Source of the DNA: Rhyacophila brunnea
Lineage: Eukaryota > Arthropoda > Insecta > Trichoptera > Rhyacophilidae
Assembly: GCA_022495005.1 (NCBI GenBank)
Contig: JAGYXB010001862.1
Location: forward strand, 248,001 to 312,000
Reading direction: 5' to 3'
Length of the DNA: 64,000 bases
The translations under genes and the position numbers were made by a program. Below the pieces are notes generated by a model. The model made no database searches. It worked only from the letters and a program-made list of their open reading frames with translations, and was not told where the DNA came from. Shown one piece after another: positions 10,801 to 20,322 of the stretch (the first letter of the stretch is position 1; every line of letters begins with the position of its first letter).

Positions 10801-13785
10801 TCTCATACATTATCATTTATTATACGAGGCGGCTGTTGGTCCGAGAATATTCCATATTATATTGAAAGATTTGGCGTCACCTTTTCATGAGATTTACTTT
10901 TCTTTAGTATCTACATAGTGGTGTATTTTGAAAATTTTCTTGCATATTAACATAGGTACGAACTGATATTAATATTTTCACAATACGTTTTCCGATGTAC
11001 TGTAATGTAACCCATCTATCGTTATTTATGTATTTTCTGTAGATATGTTTGAAGGCAAAATAAATATAAATCAACAGTCTGTTGTCAGGTAAAAAAGTAA
11101 ACGGGAAATTTTATGGTCGTAGAACTACGCGAGGCTGGGCGAGGACGGTTATGGGTGAAATAATCAAAATTAATGTTTTTTGAAATTTGCTTACTCTATT
11201 GAATGAATCGATGGTTTAGAAAGTACAACACACACATCCAGATCCGTTGAGAGTTACGCCAGAGTTAAAATGGTTGCAGGAACGTAGTCATCGAGTCCTT
11301 ATTTTACTCACCCGTGTCATTGGCTATGAGGCTCCGAGAACTTTACATTTAATATTTACAATCAGTGACTCCTTTGTTCTACTATGTTTATTTTTTCTAA
11401 TCTAATTTTCTAATTTCTAATCTAATTTCGAAATAACATTTTTTTGGAGATCATTACCGTGTGATCTATTTTCAATATAAAGCATAGTTATACCTACATC
11501 AAAATAATATTATGTCATCACTTTAAAAATGTGTTCTAAACGAATTTACGTTTGTATCCACGATTTCAGAGATAGGTGGTCTACGAATTACTTCACTGTA
11601 GGGCTCTAAAGTAAGTAGAAAAGGTTATTAATTATCCATAAAGGTAATCAGTTTCATCCATATTTAACACGAGATGCACAAAATGACTCGATTATTAATA
11701 CTAAAATAATACGCTATGTCGATTTATGAAGGCATTAGTTTATACATATTATGTATTCCTTTCTCCACTTGTGTTTGATTATCGTAATAAATCTGATTCA
11801 ATTGAAAATATAAAATAATTATAAAATTCTTTAAAACAAATCTTTTAAACCTATATTTTTACAATAAAACTTGTATAATACAGTACGTAAAAATTGTCTA
11901 AACAGAAACAATGCTACGCCTTCCTTATAAAATCTAGAGAGATGTTCTTGCAAGTAAAACTTTTACTTAGGAACTTATGAATAATCTGATTAATAAATAA
12001 TACCTATGTTATTTTAACATATTAGATACATAGGTACTATAAGCAACTCTAAATAGTGTCAGATGTAAAATATACATAAGTATACTTACATATAGATTAC
12101 ACACGGTCTGAAGATGCAGACAGGCTAAACTCAGATGGGTAAAATCAATTTAAATGGAATAGTATTATTTTTCTTTCAAATATTAGATTTCATATTTATT
12201 TCAGAGTAAATAAAATTAGAGATTGCTTTTTACTGCTTATAATGACATTCTAAACCAGTGATTTACAAACCTTCTTTTCATAAGGGCCAAATTAAATCTT
12301 TCTTTTTTGTACTATCAAAAGTGTTTTGAGGCTGCATCTATATAATAAATAGATTCTTACATATTTTCTCATAATTATCCAAACCAAATATTTACCACCA
12401 CTTATTCATTATTCGATATGTATTTTTTTTAAATAAAAAGGGTGCAGAAAATCAACCTGGGTCTGTGGGTTGCTTATTGTTGTTGTAAGCTGATACCAAA
12501 ATATCGAATAGCCTGAATATCTCAGCTATTTATAGCATTCAACAAAATAATCTGCAGTGTTATCATTTGTCATTGCAGTGACGTTACACATATTTTATTT
12601 CTGTTTCATATGAAAGGGTTCATAGTTTGGATTTTTCTTTCACAGGGCTATTTGACAAATCGTCTCATTGAAACGTTTCTTGTGTAAAGTGTCCGCTTGA
12701 AGGAACTCCGCATTACGCTGCGTTGTTCACGATGCCTTTGCATTTGGAAAGTCGCATGGTAAAATAACACGACAGCTGAAAATAGCACAAATGCGATGAA
12801 ACAAATTAAATTATTATTATTATTATGGAGTTAATTTGTTAAAAAAACATGGTACTAGAAATTTTCAATTGAAAGAAAATCATGTTAATATTACCAAAGA
12901 GAGAACCTTATTCTATAGCGATGAAGCCTAAATATATAAAATTTTAGGACCTCTGGTCTACCAATTAAGTTAGCTACAAGTGACTACAACTATAATTTCA
13001 GATTTACCCAATTAGTTAATTTGATATGATTATATGTGCATTTATTGCCAAAACAAGCCTTGAATACTTAAATTCATATGATTAGATTAAGTATAATTAA
13101 ATAAGACTTTAATTTGACATTTAACGTATCTTCTACATTACCGTATCAATGCAGATATTTGAATATAAAATTTAGCTATCTGTGGAAAAGTACTTCCTTA
13201 ATAATTTTATATAGGCAGTCAAAACAATACATCGATCATTTTTTTTAAAGATGAATAATCAATAACGTAGAACACAGACAAATATGTGAAAACAAAGCAA
13301 CAGACTTCAAGCCAGAACGCAAGCCTCCATTTTGTTTTAGGGGCTGCTAATAGGAGAAGAAAATAAACATACATACAAACATCGTTCGATTCGTAAATCC
13401 GAACTGCCTTAAAAAATCCTAATACAAAATGCGTATAAGACATATATCTATAGTCTTAGTATAAGATTCATTATCTAGAGTTCAAATTCTTTGGTTATTA
13501 TCGTTGTTTTGATAAAATTTTAGATCGTTGTTATTATAAATAGCCTAGTAGTATTATTTACGCATTTTGTTATTAACAAATTACTGTTGTCGATTTTTAA
13601 ATCTTTCTGCTATCGAAAAAAATACAAGATACATGATTGTTATGATTCAAAAAGTACTGCTATTATAACGAAGAGATATTATTACTAATCATTACGTACC
13701 TATTTGTTTATATCGCTTTACCACGGTCCAGCCTCGGAACATGTAAGGCCAACATAAGACGTGTGCACCATCTTTCGTGTGTATC
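10801..13785. other. AT-rich non-coding DNA with a hAT-like terminus
   Basis: No coding region is supported. At 12256 a sequence beginning CAGTGATTTACAAACC looks like the left end of a hAT-type element. The matching right end and 8-bp duplication were not found. A block at about 12600-12790 is less AT-rich and unassigned. The minus-strand open frame at 13219-13443 has no recognisable content. Confidence 0.45.
12256..12330 (+). mobile_element. Possible hAT-type left terminus (fragment)
   Basis: CAGTGATTTACAAACC followed shortly by GGGCCAAAT resembles the widespread hAT terminus CAGTG-x-TT-x-x-CAACC. No right end, inverted partner or transposase was found, so this rests on the terminal pattern alone. 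Confidence 0.3.
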
Positions 13786-13835
13786 ATAGTGTTGTAGGTA
13801 CAAGGTTAGAATCCTACGTCTGGAAAACACACATA
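13786..13835 (+). repeat. tRNA-like B-box fragment (SINE-like)
   Basis: GGTTAGAATCC fits a diverged RNA polymerase III B box (GGTTCRANTCC). It is preceded by GTGTTGTAGGTACAA at A-box-like spacing. It lies beside the inverted retroelement tails at 13.82-13.98 kb. Confidence 0.35.
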
Positions 13836-13979
13836 TTATTAATGATTTATATTAATAAAACGCAAAAAAAATTCTACTTATTCCACTTTAAAAAAAAAAA
13901 ATTGGGTTTTATTATTATACCTAAATCAATAATACAATGCAATTCCACCATGTATTGACAGTTAACACAATAAAAGAAA
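13820..13979. repeat. Inverted pair of retroelement tails
   Basis: On the minus strand, 13850-13895 reads GTGGAATAAGTAGAA followed by GCGTTTTATTAA. This matches the tail after the hammerhead-like motif at 31681-31715. On the plus strand, 13905-13979 carries GGTTTTATT then a 57-bp module (13923-13979) that matches 31772-31828 at 55 of 57 positions. The two halves therefore lie head to head. Inverted, partly duplicated copies are known for Penelope-like elements, so this may be one such insertion. The assignment is inferred. Confidence 0.5.
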
Positions 13980-13985
13980 TACACA

Positions 13986-14415
13986 TGAATACGTGTATTA
14001 ATTAAGGCTCTAAGTACCAAAAACAAAAAAACTGACATTTTTATAGAAAAGTGTTCTACATACTAACGCCAATAACTTCAGCTATGGTCTAAGTGCCTCA
14101 AGCAAGTCAAAAAAATACAGCAAAATATTTAAACCTGTTGACGTTGTAAGTCCGTTGGCCTGTTTTATTTATAATTGTGTAAATAGCACTACAGTGGTCA
14201 ACTTCATTCAATATAAAATGGCTGACGATGGTGTGTTGACACTTGCGACTTCCTAATACCTAAAATTATAGAAGCTGCCGTGATTGCTTCACACTGTAAA
14301 ACCACATTTTTCAAAAGGTCTGCTTCATGAAATTTTACTGCAATGACTCGGTATTTTGTATCTACAGGCAATACTACTTTTTGGTACTTAGAGCCTTAAT
14401 TAATACACGTATTCA
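13986..14415. mobile_element. MITE with about 38-bp terminal inverted repeats
   Basis: The two ends are near-perfect inverted copies. The left end begins TGAATACGTGTATTAATTAA at 13986 and continues with GGCTCTAAGTACCAAAAA; the reverse complement ends at 14415. No transposase is encoded in the roughly 430 bp. A short ACAT follows the right end and precedes the left end, a possible 4-bp target duplication that is too short to prove. The superfamily is unknown. Confidence 0.75.
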
Positions 14416-14475
14416 CATATGTTTTTTTTCAATTTGTATTTGGAGTAAGAGTATGGACCTAATAGGTTGAGCAAG

Positions 14476-14523
14476 TTTTTTTTTACGAGAAATGGATATT
14501 AGCTCATTTCTCGTAAAAAAAAA
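14476..14523. repeat. Perfect 19-bp hairpin
   Basis: TTTTTTTTTACGAGAAATG (14476-14494) is exactly reverse-complementary to 14505-14523, with a 10-nt loop (GATATTAGCT). It lies just outside the 13986-14415 MITE. It could be a tiny foldback element or a replication-generated palindrome. Confidence 0.8.
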
Positions 14524-15185
14524 CCTTTTAATACAAACCTCCACTCTGTGGAGGCCAATATGATCCTGTTAAGATCGTACATGGTCAAAAGAAGAAAAGA
14601 AAGATTGCGACTCTTGCTATGGTAATCTTAAATCGCGTAGATCACTATAAGGTTAGAGAGGTACCTATAGTAATAATGATGGAACTCGTAAGGCGTAGAC
14701 TGTAGTTTTACGATTTAAAAAATTTGTTTAATAAAAGGTAACTCAATTAAATTAAAGAAGATATGTATAATCAAATATATTGAATACTAGTAGCAATCAT
14801 ACCACTCAGCATTACAAGGATAATACACTTTAATGTATATGTTTTGTTGTGAAAACAAAACAATGGAGCGGAAACGATGTCAGCATTTCCTCATTCATAA
14901 CTAGATCAGTAGGGTCTATTATGATTTGCTTAATTGCGACAATATGTCTTGTAATGTATGAACTGCATTTATATAAAAAGCAAGAACAATCTATAACTCA
15001 TCACTCCACTCAAGTTCATCACTCGGCTCACTACTCACGTCGAGTCCGGTCACTCGACACAGTCAACCGGCATTCCACTCGAGTCCAGTCTTTCGGTTAT
15101 ATTTAATATCTCGGTACATTGCCAGTCAGTTCATTAATATAGTCGATCTCATCAGTACATCCGTCCAGCGATTATAACGGGTCTA
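14524..15185. other. Non-coding DNA with a CACTC/GTCGAG-rich segment
   Basis: A plus-strand frame (14849-15106) covers part of it. Its C-terminal half is low-complexity His/Ser/Arg codons from repeated CACTC/AGTC words, so it is probably not a gene. A TATATTTAA word and a TCAGTACA initiator-like word follow at about 15094 and 15149. That could reflect an old LTR or promoter, but no LTR pair was found. Confidence 0.3.
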
Positions 15186-15570
15186 GGACGATTTGGCACC
15201 GGACAACTGGACGCCACGGAATTCGAAAATAAATAGACGTTAGGTACTTATAGGTACTTTCAAAAAAAATATTCAATATTTTTATTTATATTTCAATGAT
15301 TATATTATGATTTAATAGTTGTTGAGAATGTAAATATGCAGACGTAAACAATGATTTAATCGTGCATATGATTAAGTTCCAACGAAAAAAGAGTTTTTTA
15401 TTTTATATAAAGCCTTAGGCATGGTAATTCTCAATCCGCGATGAAGAATACATTATGTTAAGAGTAAAATGAATTCAAACTACTAGGTATAAGATAGAAA
15501 ATGATTAAAATACCTCGTCTACACGTGTCTACGACAGTGCGGCGTCCAATTGTCCGGAGGCCAGTCGTCC
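15186..15570. mobile_element. Inverted-repeat element with GGAC-rich ends
   Basis: The left end (15186-15216) begins GGACGATTTGGCACCGGACA. Its right partner, read as the reverse complement of 15541-15570, begins GGACGACTGGCCTCCGGACA, and both continue into a TGGACGCC block. The 320-bp interior is AT-rich and has no coding capacity. This fits a MITE or foldback element. No target duplication was clear and the superfamily is unknown. Confidence 0.65.
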
Positions 15571-16880
15571 CATTCCCATTATAACAATACTCTGCCATCT
15601 TTATCATTGTATTTATTTATTCTTATGTCGACAAATAAACTCACTCCTCCAAACATCCAAGCTATTACGACTTTACATCACACACCTCATTATCCCCAAA
15701 AAAGTAATTACCAACTAATAATTTAAAATTAAGTTTGGGTATTTTTCTTTTCAAAACTGATAGCAATCTACTCAGTTTTACAGTAGGTACCTTGAAAACT
15801 AAAGCTTGCTTACGTATAAGTTGACTAGGTTCTTATGTCATGAGACAACGAGGGTTAAATGTAAACATGTTTGTTTGATAGACTATTAAAATAGTACCAA
15901 ATTGGAAAATTAAATACTTATCGGTAATTCATACATTCAGCGAATTAAATATTAGAAGATTAGTTTATGTTCTCAGGATCTCTATGTTTTCCAACAGAGA
16001 CTGTTGTGAACTGAATTATTAGATAAATGTAGGTACATAGCACGTAAGCTATGTAAGTAAGTATATTTCATCATTTATCTATAAATATTCAAATCATGGA
16101 AAAAAGCTGTAATACAACAGGATAATTAGTAATTTCTTCGTTGGTTAATTACATGGAAACCATTGATTTTATGTGATATTCTAAACATTATTTTAAATAT
16201 CTTGATAGTATCTATAATTCTGTATAATATAGTTTCTAAAACTTCGGGAATTGCATAATTTTATAGAGTATTAAAATATTATGGTGTATTAAGTATTTAT
16301 AACAAGAGCGTTTAATCTATGATCATTTAGATTAATAAATTCAGAGCGCAAATTATATTAAAAACAAACATTATAATAGATTCATTTGGATCATTAAATA
16401 TCCCTATATACAATGTATACAAAATAAAGTATATGGTGGTATGGGGTTTCTATTCAATCGAATCAAAAAAAGTCAAACGATGTTTGTCTTTAAAAGATTG
16501 ACGTGACAATTTTCTTGATACAAAAAATGAAAAGAAACAAGATTTGCTTTGGAAAAGCTCCCCCCACAACTTTGAAAGCTCGGGCCGCAAGGTGACGGTA
16601 GGCATGCAAAGCGATTTCAGCTCAAACGCATTACATATTCAATGTACATTATATATCCATTCAGAGTGAAATAATCCTTTGCATAGGCTTCAAAATGTGC
16701 TATGGGCCGCTACGGCGCTCTATCATTCCTCTACCTAACAACGTTTGAAATTGAAATGATTTCAATAGGGTCGCTATAAGCCACCCCATACCGCGTTTTA
16801 TCCGAGTATTATGAGTGGGAGCTCTACAGAGTGTTTATTTATATCCATATGAAGAAGTTAGATATTTTTATCATAGGTAC
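15571..16880. other. AT-rich non-coding DNA
   Basis: No coding region is seen. A segment at about 16555-16800 is less AT-rich and contains no recognisable repeat. Confidence 0.5.
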
Positions 16881-16956
16881 ACACCACAACACGTACTAGC
16901 GGGACTTAAACCTGGAACCCGTGTCACTCGGGCTACTCCTTACCTCTGAGGAACGA
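16881..16956 (-). repeat. tRNA-derived SINE-like head
   Basis: On the minus strand, AGGTAAGGAGTAGCCCGAG could be a diverged A box and GGTTTAAGTCCCGC a B box, followed by GTGTTGTGGTGTG. The layout is tRNA-like but the stems are decayed, so it reads as a SINE fragment and not a tRNA gene. Confidence 0.45.
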
Positions 16957-18149
16957 TAAAGGAATTCCATCAACAATTATTTATAAACAATAAATGGAGA
17001 TATTGTAGGGGGGCAAGATATCGAGTATTGGATTGCCCCTTTTTATAATTAAAATTTATTTCAACATACTTAAGTTATCAAAAAATAGAAAGAGAATAAG
17101 AATGCATCAATGATCCAGAATCAGAACCTATCGTTTTTTTAGTCCACAATGCTACGTAGGGTGATGAAGACAATATAGGTATCTATTTAATATTAGTATT
17201 TGACTGTCGTTTTTTGCCGAAAGAACATACAATATAACCAACTATATAACTACAGAGTGACATAAAGAAGAGCGAGAAAAAGCTGATTTATATTAGAAGG
17301 AAATTATTATGATGTATGTACCAATAATTTTGATATAATACCACAGTGAATTTTGGGAGTCATTATTTTCAGCAATGAGAGATAATATGACAAATAAATA
17401 TTAATAAAAATTTGATGAATTTTATAAAATATGAAATTATATTTTTTAAATATATCAAAGCCATAATTTTAAATAAGTACATCATATTATTATATATCGT
17501 TATTGAATAGATATTTGGGATGTTTTATTTAAAGATCTAATTTATTATAAGTTGAGTCAATCAAAACACCATGAAAGTTTTCCACGCACACCCCCTGTAT
17601 AAAGCAAGGGGTGCAAGTAGATTTCTGTGTACATCATTTGTTTTATTTCACAACTCGAAACATTCAAATGGGTATAAATGGAAATTCTGTCAAGCCTCCT
17701 CTTTTGACTACGCGCATTTTACGATTTCGATTTGGTATTTCGATTAATATTCCCGTTTATTTGCGAGTTGACGCGTTTTTTTCTTTTTTAATTTAATTTT
17801 TTTGTATCGGGGTGTTTGTGAAGCACTCCATAGGCGCCATTGCGAGGGCAACTGAAGTGTGTATGTGTAAGTGTTTTTTTTATATTGTATAATGCCCGTT
17901 TCAAATATTTTCAACGGCGATTGATGGAAATTGGAAAAAAGACAAATACATACAAACCCTACTCAGGCCGTATACATATTTTAGTAAAAAGTTTTTGCAA
18001 ATTTAATGTGTTTGATTTTTTTTCAATCAATGATCAAACCAAGTAATTATCTAGTGCTGTACTATACTAAATTTTATATTAGAATCACTTATATATTTAA
18101 AATAAATAATTTAAAAACACTTTTGAGTAAATATTTAACCTATAGAAAA
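16957..18149. other. AT-rich non-coding DNA
   Basis: Plus-strand frames at 17611-17796 and 17840-18046 have no recognisable domains. A block at 17690-17775 has several CG-containing words (ACGATTTCGATTTGG) and may be conserved. Nothing else stands out. Confidence 0.4.
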
Positions 18150-18285
18150 ATTTTTTTTTGAAAAAAAATACACCACCAAACAGGAATCGAACCTGTATCT
18201 CTCGGGATTTGCGCCCACGCACATTAACAACAATGCTATATGCATCTTATCTAATTGCGACAAATTTTAATTAACGGCTTTTACA
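18150..18285 (-). repeat. tRNA-derived SINE, copy 1 of a matched pair
   Basis: Read on the minus strand it has the leader TTAAAATTTGTCGCAATTA, a decayed A box, then GAGAGATACAGGTTCGATTC (B box GGTTCGATTCC) and a T/A-rich end. The plus-strand element at 52015-52140 shares the leader, the tRNA-like core and the tail order. The shared leader upstream of the tRNA head means the repeat unit is larger than a plain tRNA pseudogene. Confidence 0.7.
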
Positions 18286-18980
18286 ATACTCTCTGAAGTG
18301 CTTTAAAACAGGAATATACCTAATATTATTGTTGAGTCCGTATTATTTTTCTAGTATAATTCAATGAACAAAATAATATGTGGCTCATTCATTGTAAATT
18401 TTCATTATTTAATTGTGTTTTTTTTATTTTAAAAAACTGATTTGCAAAACCATTCAATTTTTTATCATCACTTATTAATACAATTTGATCTCAAGTATTA
18501 CAGTAGCACATACCCACCTCGTTATATGTCACGTCAAACTGTATTTATATAATTGATTTCAATATTTTGACATGATAAAAATATGTCAGATGAAATTGAA
18601 CTACCATTTACAGTTATTTTGTGTGTAAATGTAGATATTATTATTATCTGTATTAATCATTAATTTATAAAACCATCACCAGAACGATTAGTCAATGTCT
18701 AAAATCAGATATGATAATCGTTATGACAATGAGTTTATTACTCAAAATAACTTTTACCTCCACAAACTCAATACTATTTGATACCACATTACCTATCTGA
18801 TTATATATTTTGTCAATATTGGGGGTTAAATTATATTTTTTGTAACATTCCTTAGCGTTACCATATATGTAGAGGTAAGTTTTATTTTACCCATCATCTG
18901 AATGTTCAATCAAACGTCCATAGATAAGTTTAATAGATATTCAAGTGTGAGTAGGTACATATAACGTTAAAAAAACCGAA
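18286..18980. other. AT-rich non-coding DNA
   Basis: No gene or recognisable repeat boundary is visible between the SINE and the hAT element. Confidence 0.5.
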
Positions 18981-18988
18981 GTCAAGAG
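18981..18988 (+). repeat. Left 8-bp target-site duplication of the hAT copy
   Basis: GTCAAGAG here is repeated exactly at 20315-20322, immediately outside the inverted ends. Confidence 0.88.
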
Positions 18989-20314
18989 CACTGGCGGCTC
19001 CCTCTATAGGTCATTCGGTCATTGACCTGCCAAAATAAATACCTTACAATCGACATAATAATATTAATAATATGTGCAATGTCATATATAATAATATTAA
19101 TAATAATCGGTGGATTTGAAATTATAGGGCGCGCGATATTGTGTCAACCCAGTCTATTGGGCTTTTTTGTTTGGGCGATAATTCCCCGAACAAAAATATT
19201 GTGTTCGCCGGCAGTCTGAAAATTGACCCAAATTGAATATTTTTATAAAATTTTCTCTCTCGTTTCTCATACATAAGACAGAGATCGATATAACACAAAA
19301 TACGAGATCGAAGCTTGTAACGGTGCGTGAATTACTGTAATATCGGCAATGCCCGAGTGTGAGACAAAAGATTTTTTCACCTAATTAAATGAAACAGAAT
19401 GATAACACTGACTAGATAATTGGTCTCAAGACGCAACTGTGTATGCGGTTCGGATTCGTTGACAGGTTTTGACGAATGCCTTTGGTTATTTTAATAATAT
19501 ATAAGGAGTTTTTGGTGATTTATAACATTTTTGTGAAGCAGTTAGTACGCACGCAGTAGCAATTGAAGTCTGTGATACAATTATAATGGAAATGGAAGCA
19601 CGATTTGCATCCAACGATCATCTCATTATATCCGATTTGTTCAATAAAGAAAATTACACTGATTTTAAAAATAATTTTCCCACACGTCAAGTAAATTTGG
19701 TAAAACTGTTAGAAGAAATAAACATAATCAAGTTAAAAATGAATTATTGGTGTTTTATCAACGAGATGATTTGCATGGCGCTATTAGTGCAGTTTCTCTT
19801 CTACATTTTTTACTCAGCAATAATTTCAACGAAACATTTTCCGAGTCGATCAAAGTTCTCCAATTTATTTGCGTCATACCAATGACAACAGTTGAAAGTG
19901 AAAGATGTTTTTCCACTCTCAAAAGAATAAAAACCTTTCTACGCAATAGGGCCAGGATAGACTGACCGCTCTTGCAATGCTCAGTATTGAAAAAAAATAT
20001 GTGGGAAAAATAGACAATTTTTATAATCGTGTGATTGATGATTTTTCAAAAAGCAAAGAAAGAAAAGTGGACCTGATTTACAAAAAATTATAACGCGTTG
20101 TGTGCAATTTCGGTTAACGATGGGTTGGCGTTATGAAAAACGGACATTTTTTGAAGGGTTAGTAGGTACCGACCTATAACAATTTCTAGCACTTATTCTA
20201 TAATGTATAAAAAGTCAATTTGCAATACGTCTTTTCAGTATACAACGAAAAGGCAAATTAAAATAATATATTCAAAATTGACCTGCTAGGTTTTTCCGGA
20301 TTAAGCCGCCAATG
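18989..20314 (+). mobile_element. hAT DNA transposon with broken transposase
   Basis: The element is bounded by inverted ends CACTGGCGGCT (18989) and, read from the right, CATTGGCGGCT (ending at 20314), 10 of 11 matching. It is flanked by a perfect 8-bp target duplication GTCAAGAG at 18981-18988 and 20315-20322, the length made by hAT transposases. At about 1.3 kb it is much shorter than a full hAT copy. It keeps the C-terminal part of a transposase, so it is an internally deleted, non-autonomous copy. Confidence 0.88.
19586..20093 (+). pseudogene. hAT transposase C-terminal remnant (frameshifted)
   Basis: This is the tail of a hAT-family transposase, the enzyme that excises and reinserts hAT elements in the nucleus. 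The diagnostic part is the C-terminal dimerisation region, with TTVESERCFSTLKRIK encoded near 19886-19933. It is broken into three frames. The first runs from an ATG at 19586. A frame change near 19735 leads into the segment with the dimerisation motif. A second shift near 19950 leads into a final frame ending LIYKKL-stop at 20091-20093. The BED zinc finger and the catalytic domain are missing. It resembles the ZMYM1-like branch of hAT proteins. It cannot make a working transposase. Confidence 0.8.
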
Positions 20315-20322
20315 GTCAAGAG
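20315..20322 (+). repeat. Right 8-bp target-site duplication of the hAT copy
   Basis: GTCAAGAG, identical to 18981-18988. Equality of the duplication suggests the insertion is not very old. Confidence 0.88.

Noticed and set aside
12112..12150. CTGAAGATGCAGACAGGCTAAAC resembles a hammerhead core
   Set aside because: The GAAA part reads UAAA (G12 lost), stem II has only two pairs, and there is no GUC triplet at the right place. Too weak to call.
14849..15106. 85-codon plus-strand frame
   Set aside because: Its second half is low-complexity from repeated CACTC/GTCGAG words, and there is no family or splice support.
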